DNA of 6,267 nt from Sulfurimonas sp. (GTDB lineage Bacteria > Campylobacterota > Campylobacteria > Campylobacterales > Sulfurimonadaceae): NCBI GenBank assembly GCA_026988735.1, contig JALSKR010000279.1, forward strand, positions 1-6,267. The letters are read 5' to 3'. This document shows, piece by piece, positions 1 to 6,165 of the stretch (positions are counted from its first letter, which is position 1; the number at the start of each line of letters is the position of its first letter). The translations under genes were made by a program, and so were the position numbers. A model generated the notes under the pieces. It was not told the DNA's origin. It saw only the letters and a list, made by a program, of their open reading frames with translations, and searched no databases.

Positions 1-2
1 CT

Positions 3-269
3 ATCTGGCCTGAAAGTTTCGGACTTGTCACAAGAGAAGCTGCAGCATGTCAGTGTTGGGTAGCCGCGAGTAATTTAGGTGGTATAGGGGAAGATGTTAT
101 TGAAGGAAAAACGGGGTTTGTTGTTGAGGCTACAGCACAAGCATTGTCAGGAGTATTGAAAATGATAGATAAAAATAAGAAAAAATATAAGGGACTTGCG
201 CCTTTGTTGACGAGTAGATTTGCGAGTGAGCAGGTTGATGAATTGGTAGAGTATTATGATAAAAAATAA
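3..269 (+). CDS. GT4-family glycosyltransferase, C-terminal fragment (5' end outside window)
   Basis: This is the last 88 residues of a glycosyltransferase with a GT-B fold; the gene starts before the window, and the first complete codon is at 3. It begins IWPESFGLVTREAAAC, which matches the nucleotide-sugar binding region of GT4 (RfaB/WcaL-like) enzymes, including a perfect E-x7-E motif (Glu codons at 12 and 36). A glycine pair (NLGGIGEDVIEGKTGFVV) follows, typical of the donor-binding loop in this family. The remaining ~40 residues form the usual lysine-rich closing helix (SRFASEQVDELVEYY). Such enzymes add a sugar from an NDP donor to a growing lipid-linked glycan on the inner face of the membrane. 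Donor and acceptor cannot be read from this fragment. The stop overlaps the next gene by 14 bases, so the two are probably co-translated. Family assignment is firm; specificity is unknown. Confidence 0.9.
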   Translation: MWPESFGLVTREAAACQCWVAASNLGGIGEDVIEGKTGFVVEATAQALSGVLKMIDKNKKKYKGLAPLLTSRFASEQVDELVEYYDKK

Positions 270-1146
270 TTTTAAGACTACTTGTCAAAATATGGAAAAT
301 CATTTTTTAGATATTCTTGGGGTAGAAGAAAAAGAACAATATATGATAGTTCCTGAATTTAATATGCTGGAACTAAAGAATAATGCTTTTGTAAATGAGA
401 CATTTTTTAATGCTGCTACAAGAAATTTAAAACCTAATGAATTATTTTTTATGCTCATGAAGAATATTAAAAATTTTGAAGAGGATAATTTACTACTTTT
501 TGGATTTTTAACTGTTTTATGTTATCGTATTGCAGATGATTTTGAGAAACGAAGATTTATTATAAAATATTTGGATGCAATATATCATAGTATAGAGATT
601 ACTAAATGTGATAAAGCAACTTTTTCTAGATGGTTTATTTCTGCATCTAATACATTAGGGACAATGCAAATAATGTGTAGTAATATAAATAATGCAATGA
701 ATATATTTCATAGAGCTCTAAGAGAAATAAATTTTATTCCACATACACCATTGTATTCTATGAACTATAGTATGATATCTTTTCAAACAGCAATGATATA
801 TATGTATAACAATGAAAATCAATATGCTTTAATACATTTTGAGAGATGTTTTATTGAGTCTAAACGATCAATTGATGAAATATTAAATACTAGAAATGAT
901 TGGTTTTTAGGTATGTACACAGATATCGATATTCTTTCAAAATTATCAAAAAATTCAATGATTGCTTCTACTTTTATTAAAAAAAATTCAAACAATAATA
1001 TTGAAGGCACACGTTTTTTAGATATGAATGGTAACTTAACTCAATTTGATGCTTTACTGCCAATTCACAGATATGGAATAAAAGAGAAACTACCCAAAGA
1101 TTTTTATATACATATTTTAAATTTATTAAAAAAAAAACTAAAATGA
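256..1146 (+). CDS. Hypothetical helical protein with weak TPR-like pairs
   Basis: I do not recognise this 296-residue protein. It has no signal peptide and no clear membrane segment, although residues 78-90 (NLLLFGFLTVLCY) form a short hydrophobic run. Residues about 130-158 and 172-206 read like helix pairs of a tetratricopeptide-type repeat (NINNAMNIFHRAL; NENQYALIHFERCF), a fold usually used for protein binding; this is a pattern reading, not a proven match. The C-terminal part (251-275) is less helical (GTRFLDMNGNLTQFDALLP). The ATG at 256 follows a modest purine-rich site (GGTAGAG, 245-251) and overlaps the preceding glycosyltransferase by 14 bases. Its stop overlaps the next start by 4 bases. 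Its base composition is strikingly AT-rich (17 G+C in 60 at 361-420). It ends in a run of ten A's. A partner or scaffold role beside the SGNH-like neighbour is possible but only inferred. Confidence 0.75.
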   Translation: MIKNNFKTTCQNMENHFLDILGVEEKEQYMIVPEFNMLELKNNAFVNETFFNAATRNLKPNELFFMLMKNIKNFEEDNLLLFGFLTVLCYRIADDFEKRRFIIKYLDAIYHSIEITKCDKATFSRWFISASNTLGTMQIMCSNINNAMNIFHRALREINFIPHTPLYSMNYSMISFQTAMIYMYNNENQYALIHFERCFIESKRSIDEILNTRNDWFLGMYTDIDILSKLSKNSMIASTFIKKNSNNNIEGTRFLDMNGNLTQFDALLPIHRYGIKEKLPKDFYIHILNLLKKKLK

Positions 1147-2342
1147 AAGTGAAATTTTTTGCACCATCACATGGTCTTCGTCTACTCGAGGCTATGAGTA
1201 CTGGACAGGTTCCAAAACTTGATGCTACGGTACAAGTAATTGCAAAAGCTGGTGTTCCTATTTGGTTTGATTTTTTTAATGAGCAAATAAGAGATAGCAA
1301 AAGTACAATATACTTTTTGATGATAGGTGATTTCAGATTTGGAAATAGAATTTGTGAGGGAATGACTGATAAAGATGGTATAGATAAAAATCTTATAACA
1401 CCAATAAATGATCAATTTTTGTATGATAAAACTATTATCTATTTGGAGAAAATATATAAAAATAATATTTGTATACTATTTTGGGATTTAGCTTGTAGCG
1501 AAAACGAAAATATAAAATCAAGGAAATACTATTTTGGTTCAAAGTATAAACATCCAACTTGGAATTTAGAAGCATGTGAAAATAATTTTTTTCATAAAAC
1601 TATTAAACTATCCCCTTTACTAAAAGATGGCTTACTTGATGCACTATATATAGACAAATCAAAGCATCCATCTTTACTTGGGTATATTTTTCTCCAAGAG
1701 TTGATCTTGAAAATTCACAATATGACTAGGCCAACAGATATAGATATATTTGATACTTATTATTCTGCAAAAGATAAAATAACAAAATTCTTTAATGAAC
1801 TTCCTAAAAGTAAAAATACAGTAATTGGTGATTCAACATTTATAAATCATACCTATTATTTTAGAAATAGAGGTATTATTGATAAGAGTTTCACAAGTAA
1901 TAAGGTAACTTTATCTGATATATCTGAGTTTGTAAATTCAGTCTCCTCCGATACGCCTATAGTATATGTTACTGATATTATATTTGATGGTGACATTAAT
2001 GGCTATGATAATCGTATAATGAGGTTAGAAAAACAATTGAAAAATAAAAATGTTAAATTAATTTTTTGGAAGGCTTGGTCAAACGAAGTAAATAAGTCCA
2101 GAAATATTGGTAAACAAACTGACAAACGATTTTTATTTTCATACTATGCTTTAGAAAAACTATTTACACAGGTTTTAGTTGAAATGCCTCCTTCTGATTC
2201 CGTGGAGGCTCAGTCTCTTGTAGAAATCAGTCAAGACTGTCAACCAACATTAAAGGGAATGTTATGGGTTTATATGTCAAATTGTATGAGTTATAATGAT
2301 TTTTTACTTGTATATAACAAAATGATTAGGAATAATAAATGA
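1143..2342 (+). CDS. SGNH/GDSL-like protein with two tandem units
   Basis: This 399-residue cytoplasmic-looking protein (no signal peptide seen) appears to hold two related units. Unit 1 (about 3-190) starts with a strand and turn KFFAPSHG, then IYFLMIGDFRFGN (56-68), a helix ending LEKIYKNN, a strand ICILFWD (109-115), and a block like the SGNH family's last motif, DKSKHPSLLGY (171-181). Unit 2 (about 224-345) starts with VIGDSTF (227-233, a classical GDS block with Ser231), then IVYVTDIIFDGD (273-284), a helix RLEKQLKNKN and a strand VKLIFWKAW. Classical SGNH proteins are esterases or acyltransferases using Ser, Asp and His; here the GDS serine and the HPS histidine sit in different units, so activity is uncertain. 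In a polysaccharide cluster an O-acyl-modifying role is plausible but inferred. A WcbI-like polysaccharide enzyme is an alternative. The start at 1143 overlaps the previous stop as ATGA; no strong ribosome binding site is visible, which favours translational coupling. Confidence 0.6.
   Translation: MKVKFFAPSHGLRLLEAMSTGQVPKLDATVQVIAKAGVPIWFDFFNEQIRDSKSTIYFLMIGDFRFGNRICEGMTDKDGIDKNLITPINDQFLYDKTIIYLEKIYKNNICILFWDLACSENENIKSRKYYFGSKYKHPTWNLEACENNFFHKTIKLSPLLKDGLLDALYIDKSKHPSLLGYIFLQELILKIHNMTRPTDIDIFDTYYSAKDKITKFFNELPKSKNTVIGDSTFINHTYYFRNRGIIDKSFTSNKVTLSDISEFVNSVSSDTPIVYVTDIIFDGDINGYDNRIMRLEKQLKNKNVKLIFWKAWSNEVNKSRNIGKQTDKRFLFSYYALEKLFTQVLVEMPPSDSVEAQSLVEISQDCQPTLKGMLWVYMSNCMSYNDFLLVYNKMIRNNK
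2328..2332 (+). promoter_or_regulatory. Ribosome binding site of the aldolase gene
   Basis: AGGAA lies six bases before the ATG at 2339, inside the end of the SGNH-like gene. It supports the ATGA-overlap start and suggests that the aldolase can be initiated efficiently even though its start is embedded in the upstream gene. Confidence 0.6.
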
Positions 2343-3955
2343 AACAAAAAGTGATAATATTAGACTGTACCCTCAGGGACGGCGGCTACTATAACCAATG
2401 GGACTTTTCAAGGGAACTGGTGCAAAAGTATCTGAAAGCGATGGTTTCTATTGAGATGAATTATGTCGAAATAGGTATGCGTTCTTTGATCAATAATGTT
2501 TTTAAAGGTGCACATGCCTTTTCTACAGATGAATATCTTGCATCCCTCTCCATACCTTCTGAATTGAACATAGGTGTCATGATAAATGCTTCTGAGCTCC
2601 TCGGTAATATACCAATAAAAGAAGTATTAGAAAAACTATTCCCTAAAGATGCCTCTTCTTCTCCTGTTTCTTTGGTACGCATAGCCTGTCACGGACATGA
2701 ATTTGTTGATGCCTTGCCTGCAAGCCAATGGCTTAAAGACAAAGGCTATAAAGTAGGCTTTAACCTTATGCAGGCGGTAGGAAAAAGTAAAGAAGAGATT
2801 ACTTCCTTTGCAAAAGAAGCACAAAAATGGCCTATAGATGTACTGTACTTCGCTGACAGCATGGGTGGTATGGATGAAAAAGACCTTTCCAATCTTGTGA
2901 CTTGGATGCGTTTACACTGGGTAGGTGACTTAGGTATTCACGCACATGACAATATGGGCAGGGCACTGCAAAACACACTGACAGCCAATAGCATGGGTGT
3001 CTCCTGGCTTGATGCCACCATCACCGGTATGGGAAGAGGGCCCGGTAATACACAGACAGAATATCTCATTCTGGAATTTTGTGATAAATGTAAAACCTCA
3101 TGTAATCTGGTGCCTCTTATAAGTCTGGTACAACGTACATTTAAACCTATGCAGGAACAGTACGGTTGGGGAACCAATGCATTTTACTATTTGGCAGGTA
3201 AGTACAACATACACCCGTCTTACATCCAAAAAATGCTTAGTGAAAACCGTTATGATGAAGAAGACATCTTAACGGTTATTGAACATTTAAAGCTTAAAGG
3301 CGGTGCCAAATACAACATTGACACTATGGAGTCTGCAAAAGAGTTTTTCAGCGGCGCACCAAGAGGAAGCTGGAAACCTTCAGATGTCATTGCCGGTAGA
3401 GATGTGCTTATTATTGGAACGGGACCAAGTTCCGAGAAATATAAAAAAGCCATCATAAGATTTATTGACAAGTATAAACCTTATGTGATCGCACTCAATA
3501 CCAAATCAACTATTGATGAATCGCTTATTGATGTACGTGCCGCTTGTCACCCTATACGCCTGCTGGCAGACAGTATGGAGTATTATGACCTTCCTCAGCC
3601 TTTGGTGACACCTTTGTCCATGTTACCGGTGCAGGTACGCAATGAGTTGGGAAATAAAGAGACACTTGACTTCGGACTGGGTGTGTCCAAAGAGACTTTT
3701 AATTTTCAAGAAACATTTGCTACACTACCCACAGCATTGGTCATAGCATACGCACTTGCTATTGCGACAAGCGGCAATGCCAAACGGATTCTTCTGACAG
3801 GGCTGGATGGTTATGCAGCAGGGGACTCAAGAAACCTGGAAATGGATAAGTTACTTGAGCTCTATATATCTCAGAAGGACGCCTGTCCTCTTTTCAGTGT
3901 GACACCAACTGTTTATAAAATGCCCTCACTGAGTATTTTCGGCCCATTAAATTAA
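2339..3955 (+). CDS. HMGL-like DRE-TIM aldolase fused to a DUF115/MptE-like C-terminal domain
   Basis: This 538-residue protein has two parts. Residues 1 to ~300 form a TIM barrel of the HMGL-like family (4-hydroxy-2-oxovalerate aldolase, HMG-CoA lyase, isopropylmalate synthase). Visible signatures are LDCTLRDGGYYNQW (8-21; Arg13 and metal-ligand Asp14), FADSMGG (171-177), HAHDN (201-205, two metal-binding histidines) and GMGRGPGNTQTE (230-241). Family members make or break a C-C bond next to a keto or thioester group with a divalent metal. No LeuA-type regulatory domain is seen. Residues ~352-538 form a second, Rossmann-like domain opening with GRDVLIIGTGPSS and containing ILLTGLDGYAAGD (484-496), resembling DUF115/MptE-like proteins and, more loosely, GT42 or Maf proteins. 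Next to a CMP-sugar synthetase and a HAD phosphatase, the likely job is aldol formation of a 3-deoxy-2-keto sugar acid (inference). Start ATG overlaps the previous stop. Composition is far richer in G+C than the two genes before it (31 of 60 at 2941-3000). Confidence 0.85.
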   Translation: MKQKVIILDCTLRDGGYYNQWDFSRELVQKYLKAMVSIEMNYVEIGMRSLINNVFKGAHAFSTDEYLASLSIPSELNIGVMINASELLGNIPIKEVLEKLFPKDASSSPVSLVRIACHGHEFVDALPASQWLKDKGYKVGFNLMQAVGKSKEEITSFAKEAQKWPIDVLYFADSMGGMDEKDLSNLVTWMRLHWVGDLGIHAHDNMGRALQNTLTANSMGVSWLDATITGMGRGPGNTQTEYLILEFCDKCKTSCNLVPLISLVQRTFKPMQEQYGWGTNAFYYLAGKYNIHPSYIQKMLSENRYDEEDILTVIEHLKLKGGAKYNIDTMESAKEFFSGAPRGSWKPSDVIAGRDVLIIGTGPSSEKYKKAIIRFIDKYKPYVIALNTKSTIDESLIDVRAACHPIRLLADSMEYYDLPQPLVTPLSMLPVQVRNELGNKETLDFGLGVSKETFNFQETFATLPTALVIAYALAIATSGNAKRILLTGLDGYAAGDSRNLEMDKLLELYISQKDACPLFSVTPTVYKMPSLSIFGPLN

Positions 3956-3958
3956 GGA
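3954..3958 (+). promoter_or_regulatory. Ribosome binding site of the cytidylyltransferase gene
   Basis: AAGGA overlaps the TAA stop of the aldolase gene and sits six bases before the ATG at 3965. It is the clearest Shine-Dalgarno sequence in the window, at the only non-overlapping junction of the three-gene core. Confidence 0.7.
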
Positions 3959-3964
3959 AAATCC

Positions 3965-4651
3965 ATGAAAATTATAGTTTTTTTACCATGCAGGAAAGGC
4001 AGTCAGCGTGTACCTAAAAAAAATATTAAACCTTTTGCTTCATTTGAACATGGGTTGATAGAGATAAAACTTAAGCAGTTACTTGGTGCATCCAAAATTG
4101 ATAAAATCATTTTAAGTACTAATGATGAAGAAATTATTGCCTATGCCAAAAGTATCAATGCCGATAAACTGGAAATCCATCAAAGAGAAGAGTCTCTGGC
4201 GGGCAATACTACAAGTACAGATGACCTTGTTGCACATGCACTTGAGTTGATCCCCGAAGGTATTATATTGTGGACACATGTAACTTCTCCTTTTTTGGAT
4301 AGTCAGGCATATGATACAATGATCGATACTTATTTTGAAGTTCTGAATAAAGGTTATGATTCGCTCATGAGTACCTCCTTGATTCACGGATTTTTATGGA
4401 ATGATGAAGGCCCTGTCAATTATGACAGAAGTGTGGAAAAGTGGCCTAGAACACAAACCATTACGCCCTTGCATGAAGTAAACAGTGCTGTTTTTTTAAA
4501 CAGTGTAGAAAATTATAAAAACTTTAATGACAGAATTGGAGAAAAACCTTATCTCTATACGCTTGGCAAGATCGAAAGCTTTGATATAGACTGGGAAGAG
4601 GACTTCAAAATCGGTAAATGTATTTTAGAATCAGGAATTGTTACACTATGA
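3965..4651 (+). CDS. Acylneuraminate-type cytidylyltransferase (CMP-sugar synthetase)
   Basis: This 228-residue protein, a normal length for the family, transfers CMP from CTP to the anomeric hydroxyl of a 2-keto-3-deoxy sugar acid, giving the CMP-sugar used by transferases. It opens with the CTP-binding loop LPCRKGSQRVPKKNIKPF (7-24), the NeuA/KdsB-type R-x-G-S-x-R-x3-K-N pattern with Arg10, Arg15 and Asn20. Further family marks are ILSTNDEEI (49-57), THVTSPF (104-110, the usual P/T-S-P segment), VNSAVFLN (172-179, in place of the common NGAIY) and FDIDWEEDF (206-214, the acidic metal-binding end). The true substrate could be a sialic, legionaminic, pseudaminic, Kdo-like or other ulosonic acid, and cannot be fixed from the sequence. 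The nine-base gap to the aldolase and the ATGA overlap with the phosphatase place all three in one pathway. The protein has no fused acetyl- or phosphatase domain. Confidence 0.9.
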   Translation: MKIIVFLPCRKGSQRVPKKNIKPFASFEHGLIEIKLKQLLGASKIDKIILSTNDEEIIAYAKSINADKLEIHQREESLAGNTTSTDDLVAHALELIPEGIILWTHVTSPFLDSQAYDTMIDTYFEVLNKGYDSLMSTSLIHGFLWNDEGPVNYDRSVEKWPRTQTITPLHEVNSAVFLNSVENYKNFNDRIGEKPYLYTLGKIESFDIDWEEDFKIGKCILESGIVTL

Positions 4652-5295
4652 TAAATGTCGAACACTATAAAACACTGGTATTTGACTGTGACGGTGTGGT
4701 GCTTGATTCAAACAAAGTAAAAAGTGAAGCCTTTTACAAAGTTGCCTTGCCTTACGGAAAAGAAGCTGCCGAAAAGCTGATGGAGTACCATAAAAATACC
4801 GGTGGCGTCTCTCGCTATAAAAAGTTTCTCTATTTTTTAGATAATATCGTAGAAAAAGAGCTTGCGGACTATGGTTATGAAGCATTATTAACTGCTTATG
4901 CCAATGCTGTTACAAATGGAATGTTAACCTGCAAAGTAGCAGAAAATCTTATCCAGTTAAGAGAGAAAACAAAAGATACAAAGTGGTTGATCGTCTCTGG
5001 AGGTGATCAAGAAGAGTTAAGAGACATTTTCAAAAAAAGAGGTCTGGATGTACTATTTGATGGCGGCATCTTTGGAAGCCCAGATATAAAAGAAACCATA
5101 TTAGAAAGAGAAATAGAACATGGAAACATTACTTTACCTGCATTATTTTTAGGAGATAGTAAATATGATTATAGGGCTGCAACTTATGGAAAATTAGACT
5201 TTATATTTGTTTCTAAATGGACAGAAGTTTTGAATTGGCAAGAATGGACTACCAAAGAAAAAATTACAGTAATAGAGAGAGTAGAATTATTATGA
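4648..5295 (+). CDS. HAD-superfamily phosphatase with C1 cap
   Basis: This 215-residue protein carries all four HAD motifs: I, VFDCDGVVLDS (11-21) with nucleophile Asp13 and acid/base Asp15; II, IVSGGD (115-120) with Ser117; III, Lys148 in SPDIKET; IV, FLGDSKYDYRAA (167-178) with Asp170 and Asp174 for Mg2+. About 95 residues between motifs I and II, mostly helical, form a C1 cap like that of phosphoglycolate phosphatase or beta-phosphoglucomutase, unlike the capless Kdo-8-phosphate phosphatase KdsC. It likely removes a phosphate from a sugar or sugar-acid phosphate in the pathway set by the two genes before it (inference). I chose the ATG at 4648, which overlaps the synthetase stop as ATGA and has AGGA at 4633-4636; an in-frame extension to 4618 would add ten unconserved residues inside the previous gene. 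The last third is more AT-rich (16 of 60 at 5161-5220). Confidence 0.88.
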   Translation: MINVEHYKTLVFDCDGVVLDSNKVKSEAFYKVALPYGKEAAEKLMEYHKNTGGVSRYKKFLYFLDNIVEKELADYGYEALLTAYANAVTNGMLTCKVAENLIQLREKTKDTKWLIVSGGDQEELRDIFKKRGLDVLFDGGIFGSPDIKETILEREIEHGNITLPALFLGDSKYDYRAATYGKLDFIFVSKWTEVLNWQEWTTKEKITVIERVELL

Positions 5296-6146
5296 AACTG
5301 GACATGAAACAACAACTAATCAAAAAATGCCTATTCCCCGCAGCGGGATACGGAACAAGGTTCTTACCGGCAACAAAGGCAACTCCTAAAGAGATGCTAC
5401 CGGTACTTACAAAACCACTCATACAGTACGGCGTAGAAGAGGCTTTAGACGCGGGCATCAGTACCATGGCTATTGTTACGGGAAGAGGGAAAAGAGCTAT
5501 AGAAGACCACTTTGATATCTCTTATGAATTGGAGCATCAGATAAAAGGAACTTCCAAAGAGTCACTTTTGGAAGAGATTCGCTCAGTCATCACCAAATGT
5601 ACCTTTTCCTACACACGCCAAACAGAGATGAAAGGACTAGGACATGCCATACTGTGTGGTGAAACACTCATAGGAAATGAACCTTTTGCTGTGATATTGG
5701 CAGATGACTTGTGCAAAGGGGATGGTAAGGGCGTACTGGCACAGATGGTAGCTTTGTATAAAGAGTATCAATGTTCCATTGTGGCCATCGAAGAGATACA
5801 CAAAGAAGAGACCAACAAATACGGTGTCATCGATGGTGAGCTAATAGCAGATGGTATCTATAGAGTCAACAATATGGTTGAAAAACCAGATCCCAAAGAT
5901 GCGCCGACAAATTTAGCCATCATTGGACGCTACATACTCACACCGGATATTTTTGATATAATACGCGATACAAAACCAGGTAAAGGCGGAGAGATACAAA
6001 TAACTGATGCCTTACTTGAACAGGCAAAACAAGGCAAAGTCCTCGCCTATAAATTTAAAGGCAAAAGATTTGACTGTGGCTCAGTAGATGATTTTGTTGA
6101 GGCAACAAACTATTTTTATGCACTTCAAAATATAAGAAATAAATAA
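5292..6146 (+). CDS. galU: UTP-glucose-1-phosphate uridylyltransferase
   Basis: GalU joins UTP and glucose-1-phosphate to give UDP-glucose and pyrophosphate, the donor for many surface glycans and the precursor of UDP-galactose and UDP-glucuronate. The 284-residue length is normal. Visible marks are CLFPAAGYGTRFLPATKA (13-30, nucleotide-binding loop), TPKEMLPV (31-38), GLGHAI (115-120), LADDL (136-140, metal-binding Asp pair), KYGVI (176-180), MVEKP (195-199), GGEIQITDAL (232-241) and KGKRFDCG (256-263). I chose the ATG at 5292 because it forms an ATGA overlap with the phosphatase stop; an ATG at 5304 is also possible, while an in-frame extension to 5217 would add 25 unrelated residues within the phosphatase gene. 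The ribosome binding site is weak (AGAGAG near 5274-5281), so coupling to the upstream gene is likely. It may be the cell's main GalU or a cluster-specific copy. Confidence 0.96.
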   Translation: MKLDMKQQLIKKCLFPAAGYGTRFLPATKATPKEMLPVLTKPLIQYGVEEALDAGISTMAIVTGRGKRAIEDHFDISYELEHQIKGTSKESLLEEIRSVITKCTFSYTRQTEMKGLGHAILCGETLIGNEPFAVILADDLCKGDGKGVLAQMVALYKEYQCSIVAIEEIHKEETNKYGVIDGELIADGIYRVNNMVEKPDPKDAPTNLAIIGRYILTPDIFDIIRDTKPGKGGEIQITDALLEQAKQGKVLAYKFKGKRFDCGSVDDFVEATNYFYALQNIRNK

Positions 6147-6165
6147 GAATATACAAAAGAAATAG

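Noticed and set aside
2269..2297. Possible internal promoter before the aldolase gene: TATAAT at 2292-2297 with TTTATA 17 bases upstream.
   Set aside because: It lies within the AT-rich coding sequence of the SGNH-like gene, where such hexamers arise often by chance; the -35 match is poor and the overlapping start suggests transcription from upstream. A mapped transcription start near 2305 would revive it.
2339..3955. Reading the aldolase gene as isopropylmalate synthase, homocitrate synthase or HMG-CoA lyase.
   Set aside because: There is no LeuA-type regulatory domain, the C-terminal domain is of another kind, and all neighbours are polysaccharide genes rather than amino-acid or CoA metabolism genes.
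4618..4647. In-frame N-terminal extension of the HAD phosphatase.
   Set aside because: The extra ten residues lie inside the previous gene and precede the family's usual start; the ATG at 4648 gives the ATGA overlap seen at other junctions.
5217..5291. In-frame N-terminal extension of GalU by 25 residues.
   Set aside because: It would overlap the phosphatase gene by 79 bases and add a segment absent from GalU proteins; the ATG at 5292 gives a normal length.
819..5467. Antisense open frames of 60-110 codons on the - strand.
   Set aside because: All lie opposite well-supported + strand genes, resemble no family, and have low-complexity or unlikely residue content; they are shadows of the real genes.
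6147..6165. Possible terminator or promoter between galU and the sulfotransferase-like gene.
   Set aside because: The 19-base gap is A-rich with no inverted repeat or T-run, so no signal can be supported.
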